Positions 8,846 to 18,596 are shown, counted from the stretch's first letter. The stretch is DNA of 64,000 nucleotides from Phycisphaeraceae bacterium (GCA_019636655.1 JAHBXB010000001.1:806001-870000); one strand, 5' to 3'. Made by a program: numbers and translations. The notes: generated by a model not told the origin, from the sequence alone.

Positions 8846-11215
8846 CTATTCGGGGTTCTTGAACAGCACCCGCTGGTTGTTGAGCATCAGATACACATCG
8901 CCGCCGAACGCCAGCATCCCCTGCCGATTCTCCTGCACCAACTGGGCCACGCACTGGGTGTACTCCGGCGTGCCGAACTCGACAACCCGATCGGGCTTCT
9001 CCTGCTCGCTTGCCAGCAGGCGGGTGTCCACCCACCGCCCGCCGCGATTCAGGCATGCCTCGCCGCCGACCTGCTGGACACCGGCGATCCGAACCATGTT
9101 CATATCCGCATCCAGGTAGCAGTTCATCGCCTGCGCGCTGGTCTGGCGGAACTGCTCGTCGTTGTTCTTGGCCTGGGCAACGCCGCTCGCTCCAGCACGG
9201 TCGGACGAGATCTTCTTGACTTCCGAGGACAGCCTGTCGCTCGCCGCGCGAGCAGGCACGAACTCAGGCATCGCCAGTCCGCGTTCCCTGCGGTCGGCCA
9301 CTTCCGCTGGGTCGGTGGCCAGGAATGAAGTGTATTCGGTGAGGATGCCAAACCGCGTGCTCAGGCGCACGACCTCATCAACCAACTCCTTGGTCCGCGG
9401 ATCCGTGGCGGTGCTGCCATTCGCTCCGGACTGGCGGATCTCATCCAGAAGGGCCGCGATCTTGCGGCTCGCCCACAGCCGCGGCACGTGCCCGTTCCGG
9501 GTGCTCGCCGCGCCGGGGTCGAGCGTGAACTCGAACGACCGATCCTTCCCGAAGAAACGGCCGTCAAGCCGCATCCTGGTCGGAGCATCGCCCGTGTACT
9601 CGCCGAGCACGACAAGCTGGTCCCCCTCGAACAGGTCCGGCAACTCGCCGCCGGCGCCGCCGATACCCGCCTGAAGATCCCGAACAAGCCGTGTTGACGG
9701 CTTCCCGTCGCCGTCAAGGGCCACGAGCCGCGGCGCCGCAAACGCCGGCCCGCTCAGGCGCCTGAACACCTGCGACACCTTCACCTCGACGTCCTCCTGG
9801 GGAAGCACGAACGTGCTCGCCGCGCGGCTGCCCCGCGCCAGCGCCGACAGCAGCGGCGCGTTGACGTCGAACCCCACCCCGAACGTAAAGATCCGCCGAT
9901 CAAACGTGTTCGCGCGGGCCACGTCCTCGCGGATCTGCACCTCGCTGCGCACCCCCACCGTCGGAAGCCCATCGGTCATGAAGAGCACCATCGGAAGCGC
10001 CTCGGGCGTCGGCGTTACCCGCAGCGATTCGATGGCCGCATCGTGAAGGTTGGTTCCTCCCCCCGCCTCGATCGCCAGCAGGTATTCCCTCGCCTGCTCA
10101 ACTGTCCGAGCGTCCTTCACAACCGGCTTGTCCGCGAACGACCGGATCGAATCGGAGTAGTCGATGATGTTGAACGACTCACCGTTCTCGAGCCCCGCGA
10201 CCACCTGCAGCGCGGCGTTCCTGGCCTGCTCGAGCTTCTCGCCCCGCATCGAACCGGATCGATCAAGAACCATCACGACTTCACGCCGAGTGGCGGTCCG
10301 ATCGGCGGGGCGGTCGGAGGGGAGCCCGGCCAGCAGCAGGAAGTACCCGCCGTGCCCGTCGCCGACACTCGGATCCGGGTACGCGATGATCGTTGTCGAG
10401 AGGCCGTCACCCGCCGACTTCTCCAGCAGGTACGAGAGCCGGTAGGCGCCGGCCGCGCGGGACGCCGCCTCGGGCAGGTTGACCTTGTACTGCGTCGGCG
10501 ACACCCGTTCCGTCGCGAACTCGTGGCTGGGGGAGTAGACGGTTGAGATCGGCCGGCTGCTCTTGATCGTCATCCCCACCGTCCACACCGCATCCCCCCC
10601 ACTGATCGACCCGGCGCCCTCGCTGCGCGGAAGGACAAAGTCGACCCGGTCACCATCCCGCGGCAACACCTGCTCGTACACCAACCGCACCTTCTGGGTG
10701 GCCCCGGCGGGAACCGGGAAGACACTGGACTTGATCAGGTTGTACCCTGCGAACTCGAGCAGCGCCGGGTCGCGCTCCCGATTCACGATGGACTCGTAGA
10801 TCCGCCTCGCCTCGTCGCGGGGGAGCAGCTTGGCGGTCGGCTCCGACCCGGTCCCGTCGTACTGGAACGAGCGGATGGCCACCCCGTCCGGGACCGGGAC
10901 GACCAGTTCCGCCTCCTGGGGTCGATTCGACGGATTGGTCAGCGTGAACTCGAACGACGTCACCGCGACCTGATCGTCGATCGCGACCTCGGCGCCAACC
11001 GCTGAAAGACTCACCGGGGCCGGGACATTCGGCCGCGGCGGCCGCCGCCGGACCTGCGGCACAATAACCGTAGGTCCCGTGGTGGTCGTCACGGTCGTCT
11101 GCGTGGTTGTGCTGGTCACGGTCGTCGTGGTCTGCGCCGAGACCGCCGACCCGAGCGACACCGCGAATCCAGCCGCCGCCACGATCGCCAAAGTCCGATG
11201 CTTGATCGCTTCCAT
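8846..11215 (-). CDS. Secreted VIT and von Willebrand factor A domain protein
   Basis: A 789-residue exported protein. The chosen ATG (codon 36 of the longest frame) gives a signal peptide ending SAVSAQ and has a GGAG site 8 bases upstream. A Thr-rich linker (about 29-46) precedes a VIT domain (about 65-190, with RDEARRIYESIVNRERDPALLE, the typical VIT signature). The VWA domain starts near 310 with the intact MIDAS motif VMVLDRSGSM (Asp318) and continues with MVLFMTDGLPTVG. The C-terminal 200 residues contain paired cysteines. The layout resembles inter-alpha-trypsin-inhibitor heavy-chain and marine-proteobacterial sortase-cluster proteins. It is the probable first gene of a six-gene operon. 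Confidence 0.9.
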   Translation of the reverse strand: MEAIKHRTLAIVAAAGFAVSLGSAVSAQTTTTVTSTTTQTTVTTTTGPTVIVPQVRRRPPRPNVPAPVSLSAVGAEVAIDDQVAVTSFEFTLTNPSNRPQEAELVVPVPDGVAIRSFQYDGTGSEPTAKLLPRDEARRIYESIVNRERDPALLEFAGYNLIKSSVFPVPAGATQKVRLVYEQVLPRDGDRVDFVLPRSEGAGSISGGDAVWTVGMTIKSSRPISTVYSPSHEFATERVSPTQYKVNLPEAASRAAGAYRLSYLLEKSAGDGLSTTIIAYPDPSVGDGHGGYFLLLAGLPSDRPADRTATRREVVMVLDRSGSMRGEKLEQARNAALQVVAGLENGESFNIIDYSDSIRSFADKPVVKDARTVEQAREYLLAIEAGGGTNLHDAAIESLRVTPTPEALPMVLFMTDGLPTVGVRSEVQIREDVARANTFDRRIFTFGVGFDVNAPLLSALARGSRAASTFVLPQEDVEVKVSQVFRRLSGPAFAAPRLVALDGDGKPSTRLVRDLQAGIGGAGGELPDLFEGDQLVVLGEYTGDAPTRMRLDGRFFGKDRSFEFTLDPGAASTRNGHVPRLWASRKIAALLDEIRQSGANGSTATDPRTKELVDEVVRLSTRFGILTEYTSFLATDPAEVADRRERGLAMPEFVPARAASDRLSSEVKKISSDRAGASGVAQAKNNDEQFRQTSAQAMNCYLDADMNMVRIAGVQQVGGEACLNRGGRWVDTRLLASEQEKPDRVVEFGTPEYTQCVAQLVQENRQGMLAFGGDVYLMLNNQRVLFKNPE

Positions 11216-11435
11216 GTCAGGCTCCTGCACCCAGATCAGACCCACGCGTGCCACGGCGCCCAGCCGGGCCAACGTGCATCCCAGGACCGGCTCGTCACCA
11301 ACCAACGACGGCCGGCCCACTGTTTAGTCGTTTATTCCTACCGCCCGGGTCCCCGTGCGGCGGTAACGCCTTTGTAACGCCGCCGCGGCCCGCGCCGGGT
11401 CGTGCATTCTCGGCCTTCCGCCGCCCGCCGCGGGT
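11216..11435 (-). promoter_or_regulatory. Operon leader with 11-base-spaced direct repeats
   Basis: This 220-base gap lies upstream of the VIT-VWA/two-component/xyl operon. GTAACGCC occurs twice on the + strand (11363-11370 and 11374-11381), start to start 11 bases apart, that is GGCGTTAC-AAA-GGCGTTAC on the transcribed strand. OmpR/PhoB regulators bind direct repeats with this spacing. An AT-rich patch (11322-11342, TAGGAATAAACGACTAAACA on the minus strand) follows and may hold the -10 element. The exact promoter is not certain. Confidence 0.45.
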
Positions 11436-14400
11436 CTATTCGGCCACGGACGCGGCCGCCTCGCCCTGTTCCGGAGCCGGCGGCTCCGATGTCGCACCGC
11501 CCGGGGTCATCGTCCGCAGAATGAAGTCGTACATCAATCGCTGATACTGCTTGCCCGTAATCCCATGCCGATTCGTCGGGTACACCGCCTGATCGAACTG
11601 CTTCCCGGCCGACTGCAGCGCCTTCGCCAGCTTCATCGAGTTCTGCGGGTGCACGTTGTCGTCCATGAGGCCGTGGACCAGCAGAAGGCGGCCCCGCAGA
11701 TCCTTCGCGGCCCGAACGACGCTGGACCGGCGGTAGCCGTCCGGGTTTTGCTGCGGCGTCAGCATCAGCCGCTCGGTGTAGATCGAGTCGTAGTCGCGCC
11801 AATCGGTCACCGGCGCCCCCGCAATCCCCGCGGCAAAGAGCGACGAGTGAGTCATTGCGTACGCCGTGAGGAAGCCCCCGTACGAGTGTCCGTGCATCCC
11901 GATGCGGCCCGGGTCCGCCCACGGATGTTCGCCTGTGAACCAGCGGATCCCGTCCTCGACGTCCCGAAGTTCCGGCACCCCAAGTTCCTTGTAACACCGC
12001 CACGCCGACCTGGCGCTGACGCCGCTCGCCGACCGCGGATCGGCACGGAACACCACGATCCCCGCCTGCGCCAGCACCTGCTCCCAGACTCGCCCGTTCG
12101 CCCACGAGTCCGAGATCGTCGGCGCGTGCGGCCCGCCATAGGTCAGGAACCAGACCGGGTATCCCTCGGTCCGAGACGGGTCAAACCGCGGCGGATAGGT
12201 GACCGCTCCCTGCATCGAACCCGAGTCCTCGCCGCTTCCAACAGGGACCCGCACCAGTTCAAAGTCCCCGAAGTCGTACTCGTCCAGAACATGCACGGGA
12301 TTCGTATCGATCGTCCTGACGGCCCCCCCTCCATCCGTCGACCTCAGCACGACCCTCATCGGAGTGGTCACGTTCGACCACGTGTCGACGAAGAGCTCAC
12401 CGGTCGGATTCATCACGATCGAATGCGACCCGGATTCGGTCGTCAGGCTTTGGAACCCGCTGCCGTCGAGCCGCACCCGATACAGCCCCGGCGCAATCGG
12501 ACTCGGCTGCGTGCCCGCAAGGTACACCCATGGAGAGCCGGATGCTGCCGCACCCGCGGGTCCGCTGGAATCCCCGGCCCGTTCCTCACCCTGCCCCTCG
12601 ATCAGCACGATCTGCCGATCCTCCCAATCCCCGTTCAGAATCGGCCTCGGCCCCTCGTCGCCCGATGCAGGCGCCGAAGCCCCCGTCGGGTGTCCTTCAC
12701 GATCAAAGTGATACGGATGCTTGTACCCGGAACGCTCCAGCAGGACGAGAAACGACCCATCTCTCATGAACTTGGGCTCATCCAGCTGCTCAACCCAGGC
12801 ATCGGTCGTCTCACGGAACAGCTTCTTTGTGCTCCCGTTCTCCGCATCCACAGCGCACACATCCAGCCAGGTTTGCGTCCTGTCCTGAACACCGACCATC
12901 GCCGCCCTGCTGTCGGGCCACCAGAAGACGCCAGTAATGAGGAACGCCCCAGGGTCATAGTCGGGCATCTCGGCCCACGTCACGTCGCCGCCCGCAGCGC
13001 TCACCACGCCCAGGCGAACGACGGGGTTCGGCTGCCCGGGCTTCGGGTAGGGAGTCACCTCGACCCGCTGCGGATCCGTGGTCTCGTTCACAACCGTGAA
13101 CGTCGGCACCTGCCGCGAATCCACCTCGAGCAGCGCAATCCGGGAAGAGTCCGGCGCCCACCAGTACGCCCGCCAGTTCCTGCCGAAGACTTCCTCAAAG
13201 TAGACCCAGTCGTTCTTGCCGTGGCGCAGCAGGTCCGTGCCGCCCGTGGTGAGCTGCCGGCTCGTCCTGGTCGCCCGGTCGACGACCCAGAGGTCATTGT
13301 CCCGCACAAAGGCAACCATCGCGCCATCCGGGCTGAACGATGCGAGTTCCTCCTTCTCCGGCGAACTGGTCAGGCGTTCAGCCGCCGAGCCGTCAACTAC
13401 CGCGTAATACAGATCGTTCTCGTGTTCGAACAGCAGACCCGTGAAGTCCTCCGTCATCGTGAACGACGTCCGCTCGCTGATCTTCTTGGCCTGCTTCGCA
13501 TCGATCGAAGGAACACCCTCCAGCGCCCGCGCCAGCACCTCAGGGTCGATGAACCGCTCCATGCGCCCCGTGTCGGCCGCCACTTTCCACAACGACCTGT
13601 CCTTGGCCTGGAGAAAGTGCTTGCCGTCCTTCATCCACTTGATGCCGCCGACCGGATCTCCGCCAAAGTCGGGCGCCTTCTCCGCGCCGTAGATCGCCTC
13701 GAACGTCAACGGCTGGTTGACCTTCCGATCCTCCGGGAGCGGTCGCACCGCACACGTCGTCAGCCCGACCGGCGCGTCCAGCCGCACCACCGGCGTCTCG
13801 GCCCCGACCGCGAGCGAATCGCCGAGGAACCCCCACGCGCCCAGCCCGTCCTCGCACGCCGGCTCCAGCAGGTACGACGCCAGCCGCCCTCGCTTCTGAC
13901 CAGTCCGCACCACGATCGTGCCCGGCGGGAACGACCTCGCCTCCTGTGTCTTCCGGACCTCAAGGTCGACGAGCCGCCGACCCTGGAATGGCCGCTCCGA
14001 CCGCGTGATCCCCCCGACGGAATACACGCCGACATCCAGCTCGACATCCTCCCGCAACTCCTCGACCTCGATCCCGTGACGCTGCAGCACCTCGACAATC
14101 GCCGTCTCGGAAGCGGGCATCATGTACGCCCAGGCCATCGGAACATCCAGGGTCGATTCGAAGCGGTCCCGGAGTTCCACCTCGTACTCCCGCGGCCGGT
14201 CAGTCGGCGTAACCACCCCGTCAACCTCGACCTCCTCCCACCCAAGCACCGTTACCTTCTGCGGCCTCGACGCGGCCTTGGTGCGCAGCGCCACCACGTC
14301 ATCCGGCGCCGGCCGGCGCCCTCCATCGATGGCCCGTTGATCCGCCTCCCTCTCCAGATCCCAAATCGCCTCCCGATTCTCCGCGGCGTACTCCAGCACC

Positions 14401-15401
14401 TCGCGGCAGAACTCCAGTGTTCCCCGGACACGCTCCCGGTACGGTGCGTGAGAGTACGACTCGACCAGGATCCCCACCCGGTTCCTCAGCCCCACGTACG
14501 ACGTCCCGTACCTCGCTTCGGCCGGAAACGTCTCCCACGCACCGCGATCTTTCGAGAAGTTCCCGTAGAAAAACGACTTGATGCCGGTCCTTGCTTCGAG
14601 CCGCCGCGAGATCTCCGGCAGCAGCGTCCCGTTGACATAGTCGCCCATCGCCGAATCGCCGGCCGGCACCTTCGGCCCCGCGTACGTGATCAGGTACTGG
14701 TGAAACGAACCATCGGTCGTGTGCGTGTCCACCACAACCGCGGGATCCCACTCGTTGATGAACTTCACGAGCGCCCGGGTCTCGGGCGCGGCGAGCTTGA
14801 CGAAGTCCCGGTTCAGGTCCAGGCCCTGCGCGTTCTCCCTCGTTCCTACCCCGCCCTCGGGCCCCACCTGCTCCGGGCGACGCTCTCTCACATCCCCCAC
14901 ATCCTCGTTGCCGTCCGCGTTGTACACCGGGGCGATCACGACAACCAGGTCCTCAAGAACCCGCTTCGAGAACGCCTCCTCCGCCTCCGTCGGGTGGAGA
15001 ATCTGGCGTGCCAGCATCGGCAGCGCCTCTTTCCCATCGACTTCCCCCGCGTGAATCCCCCCAAGCAGGAGCACCACCGGCTTCTTCAGTTTCCGCGCGT
15101 CCCTCGCCGACTTCACGGGCTTGTCGGAGATCACCAGCAGCGGGATCGCTCGATCCTGGTGAGTCCGGCCCATCTCCAGTCGTGTGGCCTTCGGCGAAGA
15201 GGCCGCGATGGCGTCCAGCAGCCCGACCACGTCCGCATACCGCGATGTCTTCGTGTAGTCGGACGACTCGGCAACCGTCCGCAGGCCCGCCGCGGCGTGT
15301 TCGACCGGTTGATCAGGCTGGCGCCCCTGCGCCGTCGGCTGGGCGCACGCCCCCGGGACGGCCAGAACCACGGCGACGAAAACCCACACCACTTTCGACA
15401 T
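11436..15401 (-). CDS. M14 zinc carboxypeptidase fused to DPP-IV-like S9 peptidase
   Basis: A 1321-residue exported protein with two complete peptidase units. The ATG at 15401 gives a signal peptide ending ACAQ and has a GGAG site; the longer upstream frame is not convincing. The M14 domain (about 45-330) has zinc ligands HAGE (His117, Glu120) and His227 in VVVDTHTTDG, DLNRDF, and general base Glu314 in ILVESYSH. The S9B part (about 610-1300) has a beta-propeller with the double-Glu region WVYFEEVF that reads the substrate N-terminus in DPP-IV, then the hydrolase triad Ser1173 (GHSYGG), Asp1247 (MDDNVH) and His1279 (NRHG). It may trim peptides from both ends. No gene partner is close enough to be surely cotranscribed. 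Confidence 0.9.
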   Translation of the reverse strand: MSKVVWVFVAVVLAVPGACAQPTAQGRQPDQPVEHAAAGLRTVAESSDYTKTSRYADVVGLLDAIAASSPKATRLEMGRTHQDRAIPLLVISDKPVKSARDARKLKKPVVLLLGGIHAGEVDGKEALPMLARQILHPTEAEEAFSKRVLEDLVVVIAPVYNADGNEDVGDVRERRPEQVGPEGGVGTRENAQGLDLNRDFVKLAAPETRALVKFINEWDPAVVVDTHTTDGSFHQYLITYAGPKVPAGDSAMGDYVNGTLLPEISRRLEARTGIKSFFYGNFSKDRGAWETFPAEARYGTSYVGLRNRVGILVESYSHAPYRERVRGTLEFCREVLEYAAENREAIWDLEREADQRAIDGGRRPAPDDVVALRTKAASRPQKVTVLGWEEVEVDGVVTPTDRPREYEVELRDRFESTLDVPMAWAYMMPASETAIVEVLQRHGIEVEELREDVELDVGVYSVGGITRSERPFQGRRLVDLEVRKTQEARSFPPGTIVVRTGQKRGRLASYLLEPACEDGLGAWGFLGDSLAVGAETPVVRLDAPVGLTTCAVRPLPEDRKVNQPLTFEAIYGAEKAPDFGGDPVGGIKWMKDGKHFLQAKDRSLWKVAADTGRMERFIDPEVLARALEGVPSIDAKQAKKISERTSFTMTEDFTGLLFEHENDLYYAVVDGSAAERLTSSPEKEELASFSPDGAMVAFVRDNDLWVVDRATRTSRQLTTGGTDLLRHGKNDWVYFEEVFGRNWRAYWWAPDSSRIALLEVDSRQVPTFTVVNETTDPQRVEVTPYPKPGQPNPVVRLGVVSAAGGDVTWAEMPDYDPGAFLITGVFWWPDSRAAMVGVQDRTQTWLDVCAVDAENGSTKKLFRETTDAWVEQLDEPKFMRDGSFLVLLERSGYKHPYHFDREGHPTGASAPASGDEGPRPILNGDWEDRQIVLIEGQGEERAGDSSGPAGAAASGSPWVYLAGTQPSPIAPGLYRVRLDGSGFQSLTTESGSHSIVMNPTGELFVDTWSNVTTPMRVVLRSTDGGGAVRTIDTNPVHVLDEYDFGDFELVRVPVGSGEDSGSMQGAVTYPPRFDPSRTEGYPVWFLTYGGPHAPTISDSWANGRVWEQVLAQAGIVVFRADPRSASGVSARSAWRCYKELGVPELRDVEDGIRWFTGEHPWADPGRIGMHGHSYGGFLTAYAMTHSSLFAAGIAGAPVTDWRDYDSIYTERLMLTPQQNPDGYRRSSVVRAAKDLRGRLLLVHGLMDDNVHPQNSMKLAKALQSAGKQFDQAVYPTNRHGITGKQYQRLMYDFILRTMTPGGATSEPPAPEQGEAAASVAE

Positions 15402-15469
15402 GATCGACCGCTCCAGTCGCCCGCCGCTCCGGCACGGGTTCAACACCGAACTCATCACACGAGGAGTCC

Positions 15470-16036
15470 TCACGGGTCCACGACGAGCATCTTCGCCGCC
15501 TTCCCGTCGTTCCCGAAGACCACCACCCGGCTGGCGCCCTCGGCCCACCCCAGCACCGCCGACGGCCTCGCCTCGCTCGTATACGCGCTCACCGACCCGT
15601 TCCCAGCCTCCGCCGCAAGCGTCACCGACGGCGACGCACCAGTCCCGCCGAACACGTTCACGACGCCCCCGCCACCATCGGGCCTCCCCGAGATCTCAAC
15701 AAGCCTGCCCCCCTTCGCATCAGCCAGCGCCAGCGCCCCGCTCCCGCTTCGTGTTGCCGCCAGCGTGGCCACCAGCGCCCCATCCACTCCCTGCACCGCC
15801 ACCACCCCACCCGAAGCCGTTCCACCGATGGTCACGAGCGTCCGCCCCGCCTCGTCCACGACGTGCAGGCGGAGCACCCTCAACTCGTCGATCGGCGCCG
15901 GCGGCCCGCCCTCCGAACCACGGGCATAGCCCATGGCGGCTGCCCCCGCGGCGACCACCACCACGGCCAGCGACAGGGCGCGAAACCGGCCAACCGATCT
16001 CTCCAGCCGCTCGATCCGTCGTTCTGTCTCATCCAT
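15470..16036 (-). CDS. Membrane-anchored beta-repeat protein, unknown
   Basis: A 188-residue protein not recognised as a named family. The ATG at 16036 has a GGGAG site 9 bases upstream. Residues 1-20 are charged and helical (MDETERRIERLERSVGRF, coiled-coil-like), followed by a single membrane segment (about 21-38), so it is probably anchored with a short cytoplasmic tail. The outer part is made of short Gly/Val/Ala-rich repeats such as VVAVQGVDGALVATLAA and VVNVFGGTGASPSVTLAA, resembling beta-helix-like repeats. It ends 68 bases before the start of the M14-S9 peptidase and may be in the same transcript. Confidence 0.7.
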   Translation of the reverse strand: MDETERRIERLERSVGRFRALSLAVVVVAAGAAAMGYARGSEGGPPAPIDELRVLRLHVVDEAGRTLVTIGGTASGGVVAVQGVDGALVATLAATRSGSGALALADAKGGRLVEISGRPDGGGGVVNVFGGTGASPSVTLAAEAGNGSVSAYTSEARPSAVLGWAEGASRVVVFGNDGKAAKMLVVDP

Positions 16037-16134
16037 CGCCCGGCTCCCGTAGCAAACCAACCTCTCCGCCGCGGACTCAGCCGCAACGGTCGATCGCATT
16101 ATGCCACGGATTGCGGCGAGCGTCCTACGCGGTC

Positions 16135-16356
16135 CTAACGACCACTAAGCTCACGCTCCGCCTGCAGCCAGTCCGATTCCGGCGTGCCGTTCACGCCGCG
16201 CCGGCTTAGGTACAGCTCGTAGGCCCGCTTGCGAACCTCTTCCAGGGTCGGTCGGCGGGGCGCCGGCGAGGGCTGATTGGGCGGCGTCGGACGCACGCTC
16301 GGCGTGCTCTGAGCGACTGCCTTGGGTGTTGTCATCCGGGTGCTGGTACGTGCCAT
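16135..16356 (-). CDS. DUF2934 small protein
   Basis: A 73-residue protein. The first 35 residues are Pro/Thr/Ser-rich and probably disordered. The C-terminal half is a DUF2934 motif: VRKRAYELYLSRRGVNG, then DWLQAERELSGR. The family is short and widespread, with no known function. A GGGAGG site lies about 8 bases before the ATG. No partner gene is implied by position: it is separated by about 100 bases on one side and 155 on the other. Confidence 0.85.
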   Translation of the reverse strand: MARTSTRMTTPKAVAQSTPSVRPTPPNQPSPAPRRPTLEEVRKRAYELYLSRRGVNGTPESDWLQAERELSGR

Positions 16357-16511
16357 GACCTGAAAGCCTCCCTTGCTGTGTCAGTCGACGGGTGAAGGAG
16401 ACGTCTCGGCGGCGCACAGATCCATCCGCGGTATTCACCGCGAGATCAACGGACTGTAGGCAGCAGCGGTCACTCGCCTGCCATAGACGATTCCGCTCTC
16501 GAAAAAGCAGC

Positions 16512-17564
16512 CTACTTCACCCCCACCACCATCGAATCAGGGCCACAGAGGTGCTCAACGCGGATCGACCGAAACCCGACTTCCTCCATCCAGCCGCGGC
16601 AGTCCGCCCCGCTGTAATCGAACCCGCCCGTCGTCTCGATGAGCATGTTCAGGCTCATCAGCAGCCCGAACGCGCTCTTTCGGCGTTCATCGTCGATGAG
16701 CGCCTCATACACAATCAGCGTCCCCCCCTTCGACAGCGCCGCGTAGCACTTCGCAAGGATCGCCTTCTTCTGCTCAAGGTCCCAGTCATGCAGGATGTGC
16801 CCCATGATCAGCACGTCCGCACCGGGCAGGGGATCCTTGAAGAAGTCCCCCGGATAGAACGCAAGCCTCTCGGCAAGCCCGAAGGATCTGGCGTACTCCT
16901 CAAAGATCGGGCCGACGACCGGCAGATCAAAGTTGCCGCCGGTCAGATGCCCGTGCGCCAGAGCCACTTGAACCGGCACGGCTCCCTGCGCTCCCCCGAT
17001 GTCCACGAACGTGCGATGGTCGCGCCACGGGAACTTCTCCGCGATCGCTCTCGCGGCGCCCAGGCTGATCCCCGTCATCCCCGAGAGGAACTGCCGCAGC
17101 CGGGAAGGCTCGCTGTACAACTCCTCGAAGAGGTTCTGGCCGGACTTGGCCTCGTTCTGCGGCTGCCCGGTCCGGAGCGCCTCGCCGAGGGAACCCCAGT
17201 ACGGATACAGCCGCGCCCCCGCCATCTCCAGGATCCCACCGACATACGACGGCTTCGCCCGGTCCAGGAACAAGTCCGTTTCCGGTGTATTCCGGTACTC
17301 GCGCTGCGGTTGATCGTCCCGATCGAGCATCCCAAGGGCCACCAGCGCATCAAAGAAGTCCGCCGCGCCCCTCGGATGCAGCCCAAGCCGGGTCCGCAAC
17401 TCCTCGGCGCCGAGCGCCCCGCGGGCGAGGGTCGAAAACACGCCGAGTTCGATCGCTGTCAGCAGCGTCTTCGATCCCCAGAAGCCGAGCCCCAACTGCA
17501 TAATGGAATCCGGCGTAGGTGCCGGCACGGGTCCGACCGATGGCGCAACGTGGCTCTCAATCAT
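16512..17564 (-). CDS. SAM-dependent O-methyltransferase (COMT-like)
   Basis: A 350-residue methyltransferase of the plant-COMT/acetylserotonin type. An N-terminal winged-helix dimerisation domain (about 20-110, with [20 protein letters not shown]) precedes the SAM domain. The latter has motif [10 protein letters not shown], acidic DLPVV at the end of the second strand, [14 protein letters not shown], and [11 protein letters not shown], which carries the family catalytic-region His-Asp. The substrate is unknown. It is divergent from hutG with 78 bases between the starts. No biosynthetic cluster surrounds it, so the methylated compound cannot be guessed. Confidence 0.85.
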   Translation of the reverse strand: MIESHVAPSVGPVPAPTPDSIMQLGLGFWGSKTLLTAIELGVFSTLARGALGAEELRTRLGLHPRGAADFFDALVALGMLDRDDQPQREYRNTPETDLFLDRAKPSYVGGILEMAGARLYPYWGSLGEALRTGQPQNEAKSGQNLFEELYSEPSRLRQFLSGMTGISLGAARAIAEKFPWRDHRTFVDIGGAQGAVPVQVALAHGHLTGGNFDLPVVGPIFEEYARSFGLAERLAFYPGDFFKDPLPGADVLIMGHILHDWDLEQKKAILAKCYAALSKGGTLIVYEALIDDERRKSAFGLLMSLNMLIETTGGFDYSGADCRGWMEEVGFRSIRVEHLCGPDSMVVGVK

Positions 17565-17642
17565 GCCGGCAGGGTACCCGGCATCCCAAGCCCGAACTCA
17601 ACGGCTCCGCCGCCCCCAACCATCCGGCGGTAACCTACCTGC

Positions 17643-18596
17643 GTGATCCCCCATGTCGCCCCCCCATTCTGGCCCGAGACCCCGCCCGGCAGGCTCGCCG
17701 CGGCGATCTACCGGAACTCCACCGATCTCATCGATCGGCCCGAGGCCCTCCAGGAAGCCGCGGCCAAGTGCCGGATCGGGCTCATCGGCCTCCCTGACGA
17801 CACCGGAATCGAACTCAATCACGGCCGGCCCGGGGCCCGCACCGGACCGCACGCCCTCCGCGCAGCGCTCGCCAGGTACGGCGTGGCCACTCCAATGCCC
17901 GATCCGGCCCGCGCCTCGATCGACCCGCCCTCTTTCCCGCGACTCTTCGACGTCGGCGACATCATCCCGGCGGAGACGCTCGCCGAGACCCACGACCGCG
18001 TCTCCGCGGCCGTCGCCGCCGTACTCGATCTCGGCCTGTTCCCCATCGCGATCGGCGGGGGCCACGACCTCACCTTCCCGTTTGTCCGCGCCGTGGCCCG
18101 CCGGCACGGGCCGCTCCGCGGCATCTATTTCGATGCGCACCTCGATGTCCGCCCCACCGAAGGATCGGGCATGCCGTTCCACCGGCTGCTGAGCGAGGGG
18201 CACGCCGCCGCCCTCACCTGCATCGGCATCAATCCGCTCGCCAACTCCCGTGAGCACTTCGATTGGTACACCGCCAACGGCGGCAACTTCGAAGTCTTTG
18301 CTCCCGATCAGTGGCCCCGTTCCGGAAGCGCCGGCCAGTTCGTGAGCCTTGATCTCGACGTGATCGACTCATCGCAGGCCCCCGGCGTCAGCGCAATGAA
18401 CCCGTGCGGCCTCTCGGCACGAGAGATTGCAGACTACGTCCGCTCGGCCGGTCGATGCCCGAGCGTCGCCTGCTTCGACATCATGGAACTCTCCCCGCCC
18501 CACGACGAGAACTCCCGCACCGCCCGCCTTGCGGCGCACCTGCTCCTCCAGTTCCTCCTCGGTTTCGCCGAGCGGCCCGCAACGGAGACGCCATGA
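17643..18596 (+). CDS. hutG: Arginase-family formimidoylglutamase
   Basis: A 317-residue ureohydrolase-fold protein starting at GTG. Metal-binding motifs are intact: GGGHD (about 137-141), DAHLD (about 164-168) and SLDLDVID (about 236-243). The fold includes agmatinase and arginase, but the stop overlaps the start of hutI by four bases (ATGA), which points to formimidoylglutamase, the last step of histidine breakdown to glutamate. The other histidine-degradation genes (hutH, hutU) are not in the window. No strong Shine-Dalgarno is visible before the GTG, so the start is the least certain part. Confidence 0.8.
   Translation: MIPHVAPPFWPETPPGRLAAAIYRNSTDLIDRPEALQEAAAKCRIGLIGLPDDTGIELNHGRPGARTGPHALRAALARYGVATPMPDPARASIDPPSFPRLFDVGDIIPAETLAETHDRVSAAVAAVLDLGLFPIAIGGGHDLTFPFVRAVARRHGPLRGIYFDAHLDVRPTEGSGMPFHRLLSEGHAAALTCIGINPLANSREHFDWYTANGGNFEVFAPDQWPRSGSAGQFVSLDLDVIDSSQAPGVSAMNPCGLSAREIADYVRSAGRCPSVACFDIMELSPPHDENSRTARLAAHLLLQFLLGFAERPATETP

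Noticed and set aside
15402-15548. N-terminal extension of the M14-S9 frame
   Set aside because: The extension is Arg/Gly-rich; the ATG at 15401 has a ribosome site and a signal peptide.
11565-15929. A 1454-codon open frame on the + strand
   Set aside because: It runs antisense to the M14-S9 peptidase, whose motifs are intact. Its product is Arg/Pro-rich with no domain, as expected of a shadow in GC-rich DNA.
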